A stretch of DNA of 64,000 nt from Smallanthus sonchifolius (taxonomy: Eukaryota; Streptophyta; Magnoliopsida; Asterales; Asteraceae). Where the stretch lies: assembly GCA_023525975.1 (NCBI GenBank), contig CM042024.1, positions 96,103,880-96,167,879 on the forward strand, in the 5' to 3' direction. A program made the translations under genes and the position numbers. This document shows positions 1 through 12,099 of this stretch, one piece after another. Each line of letters starts with the position of its first letter. The first letter of the stretch is position 1. Under the pieces are notes generated by a model. It did not search any database and was not told the origin of the DNA. It saw only the letters and a list, made by a program, of their open reading frames with translations.

Positions 1-536
1 TTGTTGTGCCTCTTGTCACCGCCGCTATGGCTTTAGATCCGTCATCGTCGTTTGCGCCATGAAGTTTTTTTTACCGTTAAGTTTTATGTTATTTCGTTCC
101 AGGTTGTATGTTATTCTACCAACATTTTCATTGTTTTTCGCTCCAGTCTAAGTGCCCGAATTTCTCCCGCTCCGACTGCGAGGGTATTAAAGAGAATATA
201 AATATTAATTAGTGTTTATTTTAACAATCTTTACCATTGTTAGGAGATATGATTTGATCAGGTTTTTGTAATTATCCCCAATATATTTTTATAAATAATT
301 ATCAGTAATACTCAATACCTTACAAGATTTTCATTATTCTATAATTTATAAAAAAATTATTTCACTAGTCTAAAAGAATCAAGATCCTATCAATTAAGAT
401 CTTATGTTCATAAGGTCTAGATTATACGTACAGTTGTTACTTTTTTTATTAACAAAGTTAGATGATGTTAAAATCAATAGTAAAATATATCTTTGTTAAC
501 ACAAAGGTTGCTTTTGGGTGACCACCAGAGTGACCA
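1..536. other. Left flank without a recognisable gene
   Basis: No ORF, RNA gene or element terminus can be supported here. The part from about 330 to 536 resembles 12,210-12,420: both have similar runs around 'aagatctt', then 'gaccactaac' or 'taccactaac', followed after the Copia insertion by 'atgccttcttttt' or 'aagccttcttttt'. This suggests an old, diverged duplication of the intergenic DNA. Confidence 0.5.
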
Positions 537-541
537 CTAAC
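537..541. repeat. Target site duplication CTAAC, left copy (Copia-1)
   Basis: CTAAC lies directly before the 5' LTR and is repeated exactly at 10398-10402 after the 3' LTR. Five bases is the length Ty1/Copia integrases leave. The perfect pair fixes both ends of the element. Confidence 0.9.
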
Positions 542-1337
542 CGGTGGAATTATATGTTCGGTCACGATTATTTAACGTTATTAACTGAGTTGTGACCCGT
601 AAGAGTTACACCTAGGGCAATGAACATTAAATCCACTTAACCCGTTTAACTGGTAATTACGAACTGTTAGCGAGACGATATATTTTTATATATATTCGTT
701 AGACGGGAATAATTATTTATATTGGTTTATAAATAATAATTATATATATTGTTTTAATCTTTTATTAAAACATTAAAACGTATTCGGGCTTTTACATCTT
801 GTTTTGGACTTTAGGCCTGGAAACAATTAATAGGGTTTATAATTTATATATAAATTACAATCCTATTTTCTTGTTTATATACACAATATTCCAGCCGCAT
901 CAAGAAAGAAAAAGGGGCGATCGTGCTTTTGGTTCCATCGGATTCCCGGCCGCCAAACACCAAAACTCATTCCTTTTGGTGATTTCCGGAACCACCAAAT
1001 CAGCCCAAGCCGGTCTCTGCCCCGTTTTCGGCCAGCCCCGGTGCTTCCCGTCTCTCGCGTTGTCGGTTCGTGATCTAGCATCGGTTTGTTGTACCTAGGT
1101 GTCTCAACCGGTTAATCATTAACCACTAAGGTATAATTAATCTCATTGGTAGACTAAATATTTTATTCCGTATTCGTATGTTTTGTAACCAGGGTCCTGT
1201 CAGGTTTTATTTTGTGTCGAATCAGTTTCGTTCCGCTGCGTTTTAATAATTACTAAATAGTTATTATTAATCTATAATTACTTATCAACCATTTGATAAC
1301 TAATATAACTGATCACCACTGTCAAAAATACCCAACA
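542..1337 (+). repeat. Copia-1 5' LTR
   Basis: 796 bp matching 9603-10397. The first bases read CGGTGG where the 3' LTR has TGTTGG, so the canonical TG start is mutated here. It ends in ...CCCAACA. The U3 part is very AT-rich, with several 'tatatata' runs around 680-760. A short ORF shared with the 3' LTR (799-1098) has no recognisable domain and is not called as a gene. Confidence 0.93.
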
Positions 1338-1338
1338 G

Positions 1339-1350
1339 TGGTATCAGAGC
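1339..1350 (+). other. Copia-1 primer-binding site (initiator tRNA-Met)
   Basis: TGGTATCAGAGC begins one base after the 5' LTR. It is complementary to the 3' end of plant initiator tRNA-Met, the usual primer of plant Copia elements. Its orientation shows the element is transcribed from the + strand. Confidence 0.93.
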
Positions 1351-2794
1351 CTTGGTTACAACATACGAATCGGATCCGGTCTTTTAACCTGTTATAGATC
1401 ACAAACTTTAACTTGTTTAAAGTTTCTGATCTAGATCCTTTTAGGGCAATTTTATTTATTTATTTTGGTCAAAGTTTTTATTTATTTTATTGACCAAAAG
1501 GATTGCCCAGTTATTTGATTGTATTAAATATGTAAATCTGGCCCGACCCTGTCTTGTGTTTGTTTTCTGTTTTTTGTTTTATGATTTGGCCCATTTGATG
1601 GCTCAAAATTGTAATAGATTAGCTTTTATGTTTTGGCTCACTTTGATGGCTCAAAGTTGTAATAGCTTAGGGTTTTATTTTTTTTATTCTGTATAAATAT
1701 TGTAAAGATAAAGACCCGAAGACAAAACAGAAGACGGAGACAGGATCTTGGATTTAGTGGGAGTCACACGGAACAGCTAGATGCATGCACGAAGTTCATC
1801 CTTGTGGTTGTTTGTGTCTTGTGACCCCGTGACCTAGTTTGGTCTTGCTATTAGGCTCTAGCAAGATCAAACACTTTTTCTTTGGCCATATGATTTACAT
1901 ATTTTTGTGTTTGCTATTGTGGTTGCCTTTTATCTTATAAATGTTATAACGTACCAACCTAATACCAAAATTTTCACAATTTTTTTTTACAACTTGTGGA
2001 TACTTTATATTAAAACAAACAGTTTGTTTTTAAAATAAATGATAATCAATAACGTTTTGCAATTTAAATTAATTTTAAATTTTCAAAACGAATAACTTAA
2101 TAGTTCATTTAAACTATTAACTTTTAATTGCTTAATTACATCGCGACAAACTTAGTTTTAATAGGTTATTTAAATTTAAGTGTCCTGAGAGATGAAAGGG
2201 TTCATCACGTTGTCAAAATCTAATTTATAGTAAAACTGGATTTTACAACACACGTATGATTTATCATTCGTTGTGTTTGACCCTATTCGGTAAACACTAA
2301 AATTAAATCCCATATTTAAAATCTTTAGTCTATGTCATCCTACTATAAGGAACACTTGGGGCATAACGTGAAACACCAGTGTTTGGAGCCACAGCACCGC
2401 ACTTGGTGCGTAACCTATCCCTCCAAGGTGCAAGGGTTTCGTTGACACATCCGGCCCTTCCACATGTACCTGTACTAGGGCGACTATTACTTTTCTCTCT
2501 AATACATGCCCCAGCTGTATGGAGACCAAAAGTGGGCATAGATGAGGCTAAACGTATCAATGCATAGACAAGAGTTGTCTTAGCGGCCTCATACTCGAGA
2601 ATTGTGCATTTTTCACAATTGGCAATTATTGTCAGTCTGCCTAAAATCACTTACTAATGTTGCGTGCCACAGCCGCCATTACTAATTGATATAACCAGAT
2701 TCTCTATTCTTATTCTATTCTTGCCATGGGTCATTAATATAAGAATTTATTACATCCAAAATACTAATTGACATTTAATTTGCTTATTTAACAG
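1351..2794 (+). other. Copia-1 untranslated leader
   Basis: 1.44 kb between the primer-binding site and the first gag codon. No conserved domain is seen in any frame. Overlapping small ORFs on both strands at 2330-2650 lack family features and look fortuitous. The length is greater than a Copia leader normally needs. Confidence 0.6.
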
Positions 2795-3895
2795 ATGTCT
2801 ACTGAAAAGGAATCTCACTCCTCCTTCTCTCTCAAGTCTTTGCTTGAGAATGAAAAACCGAGTGACACCAACCTCATCTTGAACTCTCTCCCTAGTTCTT
2901 ATGACAACTTCGTAATGAACTTAAATATGAACACATGGGAGAAGACTATGCGCGAACTGCACGGCATGCAGGAAACGGCCGAGATGAGAATATCAAGTGA
3001 GACTAATCAAGAGTTGATGGTCAAATCTGCTGGTGTTAACAAGCCCAAAACCAAGAAAAGGGGTTATAACAGCAAAGGTAAGAAGCAAGTTATTGTTGCT
3101 TCCAAGAATGCCACCAACAAAAACAAGCAAGTTGCAAAAGCACCCCCTCCCAAGGAGCGTCAGTGTTTTGAATGCAACAAAATGGGGCACTGGAAACGTA
3201 ACTGCCCTGAATATCTAGCTAAGCTAAGATCGAAGAGAGCAAATGGTGAAGGCATCTCTTCTGGTATTTCTATCTATGTTATTGAACTTTTCACTATCTC
3301 TAGCGACACATGGGTATTTGATACCGGATGTGCTTATCACATCGTTAATGTATTGCACGAGCCTGAAAAGTGGAAGAAGCTGAAACAAGGCGACATGGAA
3401 CTCATCGTTGGTGATGGGAAGAGAGTACCAGTTCTTGCAACTCGAACATTTCACCTTTCATGTCCTTCTGGCCTTGTAGTTATCTTAAATAACTGTTTGT
3501 TTGCACCTGGTTTAACCAGAAACATTATTTCAGTTTCCTTATTGTTTGAACAAGGTTTTAAGTACGTTTTTAATGGAATTAATATTTCTACTTACTTAAA
3601 TGATATTTTCTATTTTGAGGCTAAACCTCGAAATGGAATTTATGAGGTTGATGTTCAAACTAATAATAACATATACAATCTTTCTAAACGTATAAAATCT
3701 AGCATTAATGATACATTTCTATGGCATTGTAGACTTGGTCACATAAGCAAGGCCCGCATGAAAAGGCTCCAATCCGAAGGGATCCTTGAATCCACCGGAA
3801 AAGAATCCTTTGAAGACTGCAAGTCTTGCTTAGCTGGCAAACTCACTAAAGGATCCTTCACCGGCGTTGGTGAACGAGCCAAGGATCTGCTATGA
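2795..3895 (+). pseudogene. Copia-1 gag / protease / pre-integrase segment
   Basis: 366 codons from the ATG at 2795. After about 26 residues the typical gag start (MSTEKESHSS...) jumps straight to the late gag motif LILNSLPSSYDNF, so most of the gag UBN2 domain appears to be missing through an in-frame deletion. A CCHC zinc knuckle follows (CFECNKMGHWKRNC, about residues 124-137). The protease active site is WVFDTGCAYHIV (about 173-184), with DTG instead of the DSG usual in plant Copia. The GAG-pre-integrase motif HCRLGHISKARMKRL lies near residue 311. The frame ends in TGA at 3893-3895 inside the integrase entry region and continues unchanged beyond it, so this is a point stop in one polyprotein. 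Confidence 0.9.
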
Positions 3896-5027
3896 CTCAT
3901 ACACACTGATGTATGTGGCCCTTTCAGAACCATGTCTAGAAATCATGAAAGATACTTCGTTTCATTCATCGACGATTATAGTCGATATGCTTATGTCTAT
4001 CTTATGAAACACAAGCATGAAACTTTTGAAAAGTTCAAAGAGTTTCAAAACGAAGTGGAAAACCAACTCGGTAAAACGATAAAGACACTTCGATCAGATC
4101 GAGGTGGTGAATATCTCAGCACAGAGTTCATAAATCATCTCAAGGAGTGTGGAATAGTTTCACAACCTACTCCACCTGGCACACCCCAACTTAATGGCGT
4201 GAGCGAGAGGAGAAATTGAACCCTACTTAATATGGTTCGATCGATGATGTGTAGAACAAACTTGTCTCACTCCTTCTGGAGTTATGCTCTTATGACCGCC
4301 GCCCGCATTGTCAATCTGGCACCGACTAAGAAGGTAAACAAGACTCTATGTGAGATATGGCATGGGTCTAAACCCAATCTGTCTTACCTTGGAGTATGGG
4401 GATGTGATGCATATGTAACCAGCGATTCTGATGACAAGCTCGATCCTAGAGGCGAAAAGGTTGTTTTCGTTGGATACTATAACAGAAGCGGATATTATTT
4501 CTACCATCCTGGTGCAAATGTTATTTCCATCAAAAGGAAGAGACACTTCCTCGAGAAAGAAATTCTTGAACGAGGAATTGGAGATAATATAGTGGATCTT
4601 GAAGAGATTCGAGAACCACAAACAACCGCTAATGAAGTCGGAGCATCTGAACAACAAGAAGTTGTTGCTGATGAATCAGACATAAACACAAGCGTTCGCA
4701 GAAGTGTAAGGACTTGCAAAGAACCTGACAGATACCTATGGCATCTTGATAGTACCGAGGTCCTATTAGTAGCCGAGTCTAATGACGAACCTACTAACTA
4801 CAAATCTGCTATTTCAGATCCAGAATCTGCAAAATGGCTAGAAGCCATGAACGCCGAGATGCAATATATGCGTGATAATCAAGTCTGGGACTTCGTTGAG
4901 CTACCCCCCGAATCTCGGGCAGTAGGGAGCAAATGGATTTTCAAGAGAAAAACCGACATGCATGGAAATATACACACCTATAAAGCACGGCTAGTTGCGA
5001 AAGGTTTTACTCAGACTCAAGGCATTG
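3896..5027 (+). pseudogene. Copia-1 integrase and N-terminal reverse transcriptase
   Basis: This continues the frame of the preceding segment. Integrase catalytic residues are visible: D in HTDVCGPF, D in LRSDRGGEYLS, and E in GVSERRN. A second in-frame TGA at 4217-4219 follows GVSERRN; the expected residue there is arginine, so a CGA-to-TGA transition is likely. The integrase C-terminal part and linker follow (about 4232-4800). Reverse transcriptase then starts with the EAMNAEMQ...VWDFVELPP block and runs to ARLVAKGFTQTQGI. It is cut at base 5027 by the solo LTR, and the remainder resumes at 7416. The other half is an exact continuation, so nothing was lost at this break. Confidence 0.9.
5023..5027. 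repeat. Target site duplication CATTG flanking the 5028-7415 solo LTR
   Basis: CATTG at 5023-5027 is repeated exactly at 7416-7420. Joining the halves at this repeat restores the Copia-1 reading frame (GGC ATT GAC TAT), which confirms the borders. Confidence 0.92.
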
Positions 5028-6261
5028 TGTCACACCCCAACCGACGGCGGAAAACGTCGGGGCGTGAAGCTGTGCAGACTGTTCATAGCTCATGGTTGCT
5101 AAAGTTTGAATAATTTAAACATTCATTTTCATTACACGTAGCAAGTTCATACCATACAAGAACCAAATATAGCGATTACAAAATATAAATAGTTTAGATT
5201 AATTGCTAGGTCCAAATCCTATACGTAGCAGCTTGTAATACTTCAAACATTGTCACCTGAAACATGGTTAAAAACAAAGTCAACTAAAAAGTTGGTGAGA
5301 ATACATAGGTTTTCGTGTCATGTAATAGAATATAGTGTCGTGTGCATACAATTCATACAAACATGGCAATTAAGGCATTTATGGAGAGATGTCATCGTGT
5401 GACCTGGTAGTACAATCAAACCTTTGTAACTAGCATGCAAAACAAACGCGTGTTGGCAGTAACAGTCACCCTACCTGGGTGGGTTTGTCAGACTCAATAG
5501 ATCTATCACTGTTTACTGTAGGCTATAAAATAGTTAATGATTGCACGTGAATAGCAAACTGCGTGTTGGTCTACACACCTAGTACTCAAGCACAAAGCTC
5601 AAAATTGTAACACATGATTGTAGGGTGGAATTGTATATTGTGTAGTTTGTAAACATAGTAAATAGAACGCATGTTCCACCCCAAAAGTTTGTAAATAGAG
5701 TAAAAGAGGGGCTATGTAACTCACTTGTGTTGGGTAGTGTAGTTTGCACTGATCAACAAAAATACCAAGCGTGTTGTAGGTCGCTACGTTTGACCTAATG
5801 GATAAATGTATAACGCGTGTCATTGTTTGTGTTATTTTTATGTCGAAAGATGGATTTGTACGTTTAGGGTTTGTTTGAAATAAATAAATAAATAACTTTA
5901 TTTATCTATTTAGTACATTTTAAATAGTAGTGATATATATATTCTTTAAAATGTAAATTTAAATAACTGATATATATTTATATTTATTTAAATATAAATT
6001 TAAATAAATAACATTTGTTTAAGTCAAAATATATATTTGTATAAATAGTTTTATAAGAATGATTATATAAACTCACGACTTCATCGGTTTTGAACTATCG
6101 GGAATTAATCGTTCTAAATTCCTAAATCAAGGATTTGGTTTATAAATGATTCCCGGGTCTTGGGATTTTATAAAATAATTTTTTTATGATTACATTTTGA
6201 AATTTTTAGCTAAATATGTTAAATAGACTTTAAAACAGAAAAATAATTGATTCTGGTCAAG

Positions 6262-6530
6262 GAGCACGACCGTGCTCAAGTAGGGCACGACCGCGCTCGT
6301 TGCCGGGCGTGACCGTGGTGGTCTGAAACGCGCCCGTGGTCGAGTCAGAAGGTACTTCATAGGTTCTGGACATAGAGCACGACCGTGCTCGTATGTGGCA
6401 CGACCGCGTCTAGTGTTTGTTTTTGATCAAGACTTGTTTGCTCGGTAAGCACGACCGGGCCACACCTAGGGCACGATTGTGCTTGGTCAGGCACGACCGC
6501 GCTCGGGGATGAGCGCGACCGTGTCGGGTC
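6262..6530. repeat. Cluster of imperfect palindromes, GAGCACGACCGTGCTC type
   Basis: About nine degenerate copies of a 14-16 bp unit, for example at 6262-6277 and 6377-6392. The unit is almost self-complementary, with GAGCACG and CGTGCTC arms around AC. It stands out as a GC-rich island in AT-rich sequence. Variants replace bases symmetrically in some copies and asymmetrically in others. Confidence 0.75.
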
Positions 6531-7129
6531 TTTTCCAGACTCAAATCCGTCGATTCTTATATTAAATGTTTCTGTATTCTTAGGGCTTTCACTTAGTGGA
6601 TGATTTCGAAGCTATCTATGAGTTTTAATTGGATTTATTTCGTGTTTAAAAGGTAGTTCGACTAAAAGTTTAGTTTCGGCTTTTCGTTCAGAAATCGGAC
6701 AGACTTGAGTGTTTCTACTACGAATTGGCATAGGGTTTTCGTAGTAGAGGATGATACGAAGCTATTGGTGTATTACTTACTTGAGATTATTGGGCAATTG
6801 AATGCGGTCGGCTACGGGTCGCGTTTTCGGGCGTCTTGGCGATCGATCGGGCTCCAGAAGTTGTATGAGTGTCGAGTGAGAGTTCTGAGAGACTGAGTGA
6901 GGGTAGATGTGGGTGTAGGAAGCATTGGATTCTCATTATAATGTGAAATCTCACGAATTCGTGAGTGGGGTAGGTGTGGATTTGAAATGGGTCGATTGGA
7001 TTACGAAATTGGAGACGTGTTTCAGATGGTGTACAGTTGGGTATGGTCGGACGCGTGAAATCCGGCCTTCATGCCATTTGATTCAACGAGTATGGACCAC
7101 TGCCTGACTCTGCGGAGTCACGTGGTTTC

Positions 7130-7225
7130 AGCAGCGCGACCGTGCCTGTATTAGGCACGACCGTGCTTAGGTCATCAGGCGCGACCGTGCCTAGTCCTAG
7201 GCGCGACCGTGCTTGCCTGGTTTTG
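7130..7225. repeat. Second palindrome cluster in the same solo LTR
   Basis: Four close copies of the unit (GCGCGACCGTGCCT, GGCACGACCGTGCTT, GGCGCGACCGTGCCT and GGCGCGACCGTGCTT) at spacings of about 22 to 27 bp. They belong to the same family as the 6262-6530 cluster, roughly 600 bp away. Confidence 0.75.
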
Positions 7226-7415
7226 TAGTTTTTGAGTTTTGTCAGTTTTGGTCCTCGGGGCTTGTGAGATAATAGTGTTTTTGTTTAATTTGTCATTGTA
7301 ATAGAATAGTTTGTATATGTAACTGCATCGTAGTTTGTTTGTACACGAATCGAAACTGAAATGTGTTTGTTTATTGAAATCAAACGATTACATGATGAAA
7401 ATCAGAAATGTTACA

Positions 7416-8763
7416 CATTGACTATGATGAAACCTTCTCGCCCGTTGCTATGATCAAATCGATCAGGATATTGTTTGCCATAGCCGCGTACTATGACTAT
7501 GAGATATGGCAAATGGATGTCAAAACCGCTTTCCTTAATGGGCATCTCTCTAAAGATGTCTATATGGTACAACCTGATGGTTTTGTTGATCCAAAATATC
7601 CTAATAGGGTATGTAAACTGAATAAGTCTATTTATGGACTCAAACAAGTATCTCGAAGCTGGAATCTTCGTTTTGACCAAAAGATCAAAGAGTTTGGTTT
7701 TGTCAAAAATGAAGATGAGCCTTGTGTTTACAGAAAGGCTAGTGGGAGCACTATATCATTCCTCATCTTGTATGTGGATGATATACTTATCATTGGAAAC
7801 AACATCCCTATGCTTAACGATGTTAAACACTGGTTGGGAACTTGTTTTGCAATGAAAGATCTTGGAGAAGCAGCCTACATTCTAGGAATCAAGATCTACA
7901 GGGATAGATCTAAGCGGCTTCTAGGGCTTAGTCAAGGCACATACATAGACAAAGTCATGGCACGCTTTCATATGGAAAACTCCAAGAAAGGAGGTGTTCC
8001 TATGACTAAAGGCACCGTGCTGAACAAATCGCAATCTCCTTCAACGAACATTGAAACCAAGCGTATGGAAGCAATTCCATATGCTTCGGCGATTGGTTCT
8101 ATCATGTATGCTATGTTATGTACCAGGCCTGACGTCTCGTATTCTTTAAGCATGACCAGTCGTTTTCAGCAAAGTCCTGGCATTACCCATTGGACTGCAG
8201 TCAAGAACATCTTGAAGTACTTGAGAAGGACTAAAGACATGTTCTTAATATTTGGAGGAGTGGAAGAAGAGCTCACTGTAAGATGTTACACTGACGCCAG
8301 CTTCCAAACTGACCGAGATGACTCTCGCTTACAATCAGGATTCATATTCACTCTAAACGGAGGAGCTATCTCCTGGAAGAGCTCCAAGCAGAGTGTGGTG
8401 GCGGATTCAACCACCGAATCTGAGTATATAGCTGCATCAGATGTTGCTAAGGAAGCTGCTTGGATGAAGAAATTCATTACTGACCTCGATGTGGTTCCGA
8501 GTATTCGCCAACCAATCGAGATACTTTGTGATAACACAGGTGCTATAGCTCAAGCTAAAGAGCCCAGATCTCATCACAAAGCCAAGCATATTCTCAGAAA
8601 GTTCCACTATATACAGGAAATTGTGGAACGTGGTGACATCGTGATAAGCAAAGTAGACATAGATCAAAACCTAGCGGACCCGTTTACTAAGCCCATGACT
8701 CAGGACAAGCATGATCTTCACAGAGATGCTATTGGTCTTAGATTTGCTAGTGATATGTTTTGA
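7416..8763 (+). pseudogene. Copia-1 reverse transcriptase (C-terminal part) and RNase H
   Basis: The frame resumes at IDYDETFSPVA after the solo LTR. Motifs present are QMDVKTAFLNGHL, the catalytic YVDDILII block, and SIYGLKQ. RNase H follows, with CYTDASFQ, ESEYIAASDVAKEAAW and CDNTGAIA. The ORF ends at 8761-8763, shortly after a TKPM block typical of Copia RNase H termini. This half has no internal stop. Upstream material from the solo LTR supplies an artificial ATG at 7408. Confidence 0.92.
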
Positions 8764-9588
8764 TTTAGTATTTTGAATGTGTGAACAATTAAACAGTTGT
8801 ACTTTTGAATTCTTTTTGGTTTACTGATTTAAATGCAATTCTGAATTCTTATAACTGTGTTCGATTTTAATACGTTTAATCCATGAATCTTGTATTCTTA
8901 ATCATCCATAGTCGATCAGAATTGTGGGAACGACTCTGAATTAAGACTATTCTGAACTTGGACTCAAGTAGTTGACTTCCAATTTCACAGACCTCATTGG
9001 ATGACGTTGGATGTAAATCGCTTCAAATCATCTTCATGGATTTTAATCATAAGATGTTTTGATATTGGTATACTCATTTAGTATCCTCTGACCTGAGATG
9101 CATACTAGAACTTTCGTTTACCAAGGGTTGTTCTTTAATCACTGTCAACCGCTGTCGCGTAACTGCCAGTCATAAAGGCATTGATTAGGAACAGATCTGA
9201 AGTTCAGTGGGAGTTGTATGTAGTCGATAAGGGATTCTATACTCTTACATGATATGTAACAGTTAGACATCGTGGCGCCCTCGTGATTCAAACTGGTGAA
9301 GTGTAAGGCCTTACCCAAACTGACTGTGTGTTTGATTGGACCACTATGAATCTGGAACGAGAACAATAATGATTGAACGCTATATGAGAATGAATCTAAT
9401 CCATGTCTCATTGATTCAATTGATGTCTTTTACATAAAGGATAAATGACGTTTATTACCATAAGTCTATTGTCTTGCAATAGCAAGATGTTTTGGTTAAT
9501 GACTTTAAAGTGTCATACCTTGTTAGGGGCAACCATGTGTAGCTAGAACACCGCTGGCTGTCTGCGTTAAGGACTTAATCGAAGGACG
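8764..9588 (+). other. Copia-1 3' untranslated region
   Basis: 825 bp between the polyprotein stop and the purine-rich tract. There is no recognisable coding sequence. One - strand ORF at 9145-9411 has no family features and is ignored. Confidence 0.6.
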
Positions 9589-9602
9589 TCCAAGTGGGTG
9601 AC
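9589..9602 (+). other. Copia-1 polypurine tract region
   Basis: CCAAGTGGGTGAC lies directly against the 3' LTR (TGTTGGAAT). It matches the usual position and composition of the plus-strand primer of plant Copia elements, with two pyrimidine interruptions. Confidence 0.65.
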
Positions 9603-10397
9603 TGTTGGAATTATATGTCCGGTCACGATTATTTAACGCTACTAACTGAGTTGTGACCCGTAAGAGTTACACCTAGGGCAATGAACATTAAATCCACTTA
9701 ACCCGCTTAACTGGTAATTACGAACTTTGGCGAGACGATATATTTTTATATATATTCTTTAGACGGGAATTATTATTTATATTGGTTTATAAATAATAAA
9801 TATATATATTGTTTTAATCTTTTATTAAAACATTAAAACGTATTCGGGCTTTTACATCTTGTTTTGGACTTTAGGCCTGGAAACAATTAATAGGGTTTAT
9901 AATTTATATATAAATTACAATCCTATTTTCTTGTTTATACACACAATATTCCAACCGCATCAAGAAAGAAAAAGGGGCGATCGTGCTTTTGGTTCCATCG
10001 GATTCCCGGCCGCCAAACACCAAAACTCATTCCTTTTGGTGATTTCCTGAACCACCAAATCAGCCCAAGCCGGTCTCTGCCCCGTTTTCGGCCAGCCCCG
10101 GTGCTTCCCGTCTCTCACGTTGTCGGTTCGTGATCTTGCATCGGTTCGTTGTACCTAGGTGTCTCAACCGGTTAATCATTAACCACTAAGGTATAATTAA
10201 TCTCATTGGTAGACTAAATATTTTATTCCGTATTCGTATGTTTTGTAACCCAGATCCTGTCGAGTTTTATTTTGTGTCGAATCAGTTTTGTTCCGCTGCG
10301 TTTTAATAATTACTAAATAGTTATTATTAATCTATAATTACTTATCAACCATTTGATAACTAATATAACTGATCACCACTGTCAAAAATACCCAACA
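9603..10397 (+). repeat. Copia-1 3' LTR
   Basis: 795 bp, TGTTGG...CCAACA, matching the 5' LTR with about 20 visible substitutions and one or two single-base indels. CTAAC follows at 10398-10402. Confidence 0.93.
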
Positions 10398-10453
10398 CTA
10401 ACATCCACTATGCCTTCTTTTTTTACTTTGAATCTTTTGTATATTCATGTAAA

Positions 10454-12099
10454 CTAGATTATGCCCGCGCTCCGGGGCGGGTATTAGGCCGATCGTTAAT
10501 AAAATTTAAACGAAAAAGTAGGCATAACGATAAAAATAATGTTAATAAAAAAGAAACCTAAAGCTAAATAATAAAAAAGAAAAAAAGTTCGAGTCCTCGA
10601 AAACCATAAAAGCGAAGACCGGGACCGGTTCCGATAATACCAATACCGGTAATGATTTTGTTTGCTAATACCATATTAGATTCGGCACGGAACCATAATG
10701 GTAACGGCACTTTCTATATCCCACGATACCAAGAATAAACTCGATTTTTAATACAACTCCATTTTCAAAAAAATTAATATCGGAACGTTGACAAAAAAAA
10801 CTAAAACAGATGCGCACTATGTTTTTTGAAAAAAGTTAAAGAACGAAAGTTATTAAAAGAAAAATAAAATTATTAGAAAATTAAACGGGATAAAAACGTA
10901 TTTTATATTTTATATAAGTATGAGGGGAGAAAATGAAAGAAAAAAAAATCAAAAATCACGACGTGTCATACACTAAGTGAAAAAGTTACTGTTCAACTAG
11001 AGTCTCTTTTAAACGGTTGAAGCGATAACATTAACGTGGCTAAACACAAAAAGAATCGTACTTAAATACATAAAAGAAACGTATGAAGTTATGGCGAAAC
11101 AGTTGTGGATATCGAAACATAGATAAAAGACATTTAGATAACGGTACCGATGATTTTCAGTCGGTGCCGGTCTCATTCTTCATATTGTCAGCATGTCACC
11201 GTTAGTCGATATAACTCACGATACCTAAAAAATACACTATTTTGAATACAGTTCAGTTAAAAATAATTATAATGGGATGTTATTTAGGAAAAATACTATT
11301 ATATATATTATATGGGGTAAATTTAAAACTTTAAAAACTTGGAGATCACTTTTGTCATTTTATCAAAATTAAGGGGGGGAAATGGTCGCCACCGACACTT
11401 GTAATTGAGTTAGTACTAGAAATCATGACTCGGGCGTTGCGGCGGGATCGTACAGTGAAATTAACATGGTTAAGTACATAACTAAGCATGTGCGTTTGTG
11501 AATCTCGCTACACGTGTTGCAGTTAACGTGGTTAAGTACGATGACATTAGCACCCCGCGATCTGCGGCGGGAAGCGGACCTTAAATGGTTGAGGCAATGA
11601 CAATAACGTGGCTAAGCACAAAAAAAACGTGACTAAGTACATAAAAAAATTGTAAGAAGTTACAGCGACTCGGTTAGTTCAATAAAAAGAAAGTAAAAAA
11701 TCAAATAAAAAATACCCAAAATAAATCATGGCTCAAAAGATAGGTGTCATGTGGCGTGACGGTGGAGAAAAACACCTAATTTTTGCATTTTACAAAGTTG
11801 AGGATAGAGTTGTAGTAGACACTTGTAAATGAGTATAACAAAATTTATATCGAGACGTAAAAAAAAAATTTTAAACACAACAACTAATTAATTTTTTTAT
11901 AAGAATATTTGAATTTTTAGAAACTTGAGGGGTATTATTTGAAAATGTGAAAATTAAAAGGGGTGCATGTGAAAAGAGAAAAAGACAAAAAAAAAATTGA
12001 AATTATCTTATTCGTTGCATGTGAAGCAAAAAAAAATTGAAATTATCTGATTCGTCGCCGACATTGCAAATTGAGAGTAAGAGTAATGTAATGTTAGGA
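10454..12099 (-). mobile_element. Probable non-autonomous Helitron, reverse orientation
   Basis: Read on the - strand the element ends ...CATAATCTAG followed by T, the CTRR|T terminus of Helitrons. Directly upstream is a hairpin with CCCGC/GCGGG arms (plus positions 10464-10481). The other end is placed at 12099, where the - strand begins TCCTAACATTAC between host A and T, as required for Helitron insertion at AT. The interior has no coding capacity. The flanking host sequence resembles 12,400-12,470, where no such insertion is present. The 3' end is well supported; the 5' end is less certain. Confidence 0.6.

Larger units (their letters stand above)
5028..7415 (-). mobile_element. Solo LTR, probably Ty3/Gypsy, nested in Copia-1
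   Basis: 2,388 bp bounded by a perfect CATTG duplication, with no coding region inside. On the - strand it starts TGTAACATTT and ends GGGGTGTGACA, the TG...CA form of an LTR. The same ending, GGTGTGACA, and a similar block (an 'aactcaccaac...gttgac' stretch followed by 'catgttt.tcaggt') occur in the solo LTR at 39090-54369, so the two are probably related Gypsy LTR families. Intra-element recombination between two LTRs is the usual origin of such a structure. Two clusters of a GC-rich imperfect palindrome lie within it. A non-autonomous element without internal genes is the alternative. Confidence 0.8.
542..10397 (+). mobile_element. Copia-1: complete Ty1/Copia LTR retrotransposon, interrupted by a solo LTR
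   Basis: The element has two near-identical LTRs (542-1337 and 9603-10397), a primer-binding site, gag, protease, integrase, reverse transcriptase and RNase H in Copia order, a purine-rich tract, and a 5-bp target duplication. About 20 differences between the LTRs are visible by eye (roughly 97-98% identity), so the insertion is fairly recent. It cannot be autonomous: gag has an internal deletion, two stop codons interrupt the integrase region, and a 2,388-bp inverted solo LTR sits inside the reverse transcriptase. Removing that solo LTR gives an original length of about 7.46 kb. I do not assign a Copia lineage with confidence. Confidence 0.95.

Noticed and set aside
799..1098. 99-codon ORF in the Copia-1 5' LTR, partly repeated at 9859 in the 3' LTR
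   Set aside because: It lies wholly in LTR sequence, has no domain, is shortened to 63 codons by a single substitution in the other LTR, and is not part of the element's known proteins.
2330..2650. Overlapping ORFs on both strands in the Copia-1 leader
   Set aside because: No recognisable family; three competing frames in the same bases point to chance.
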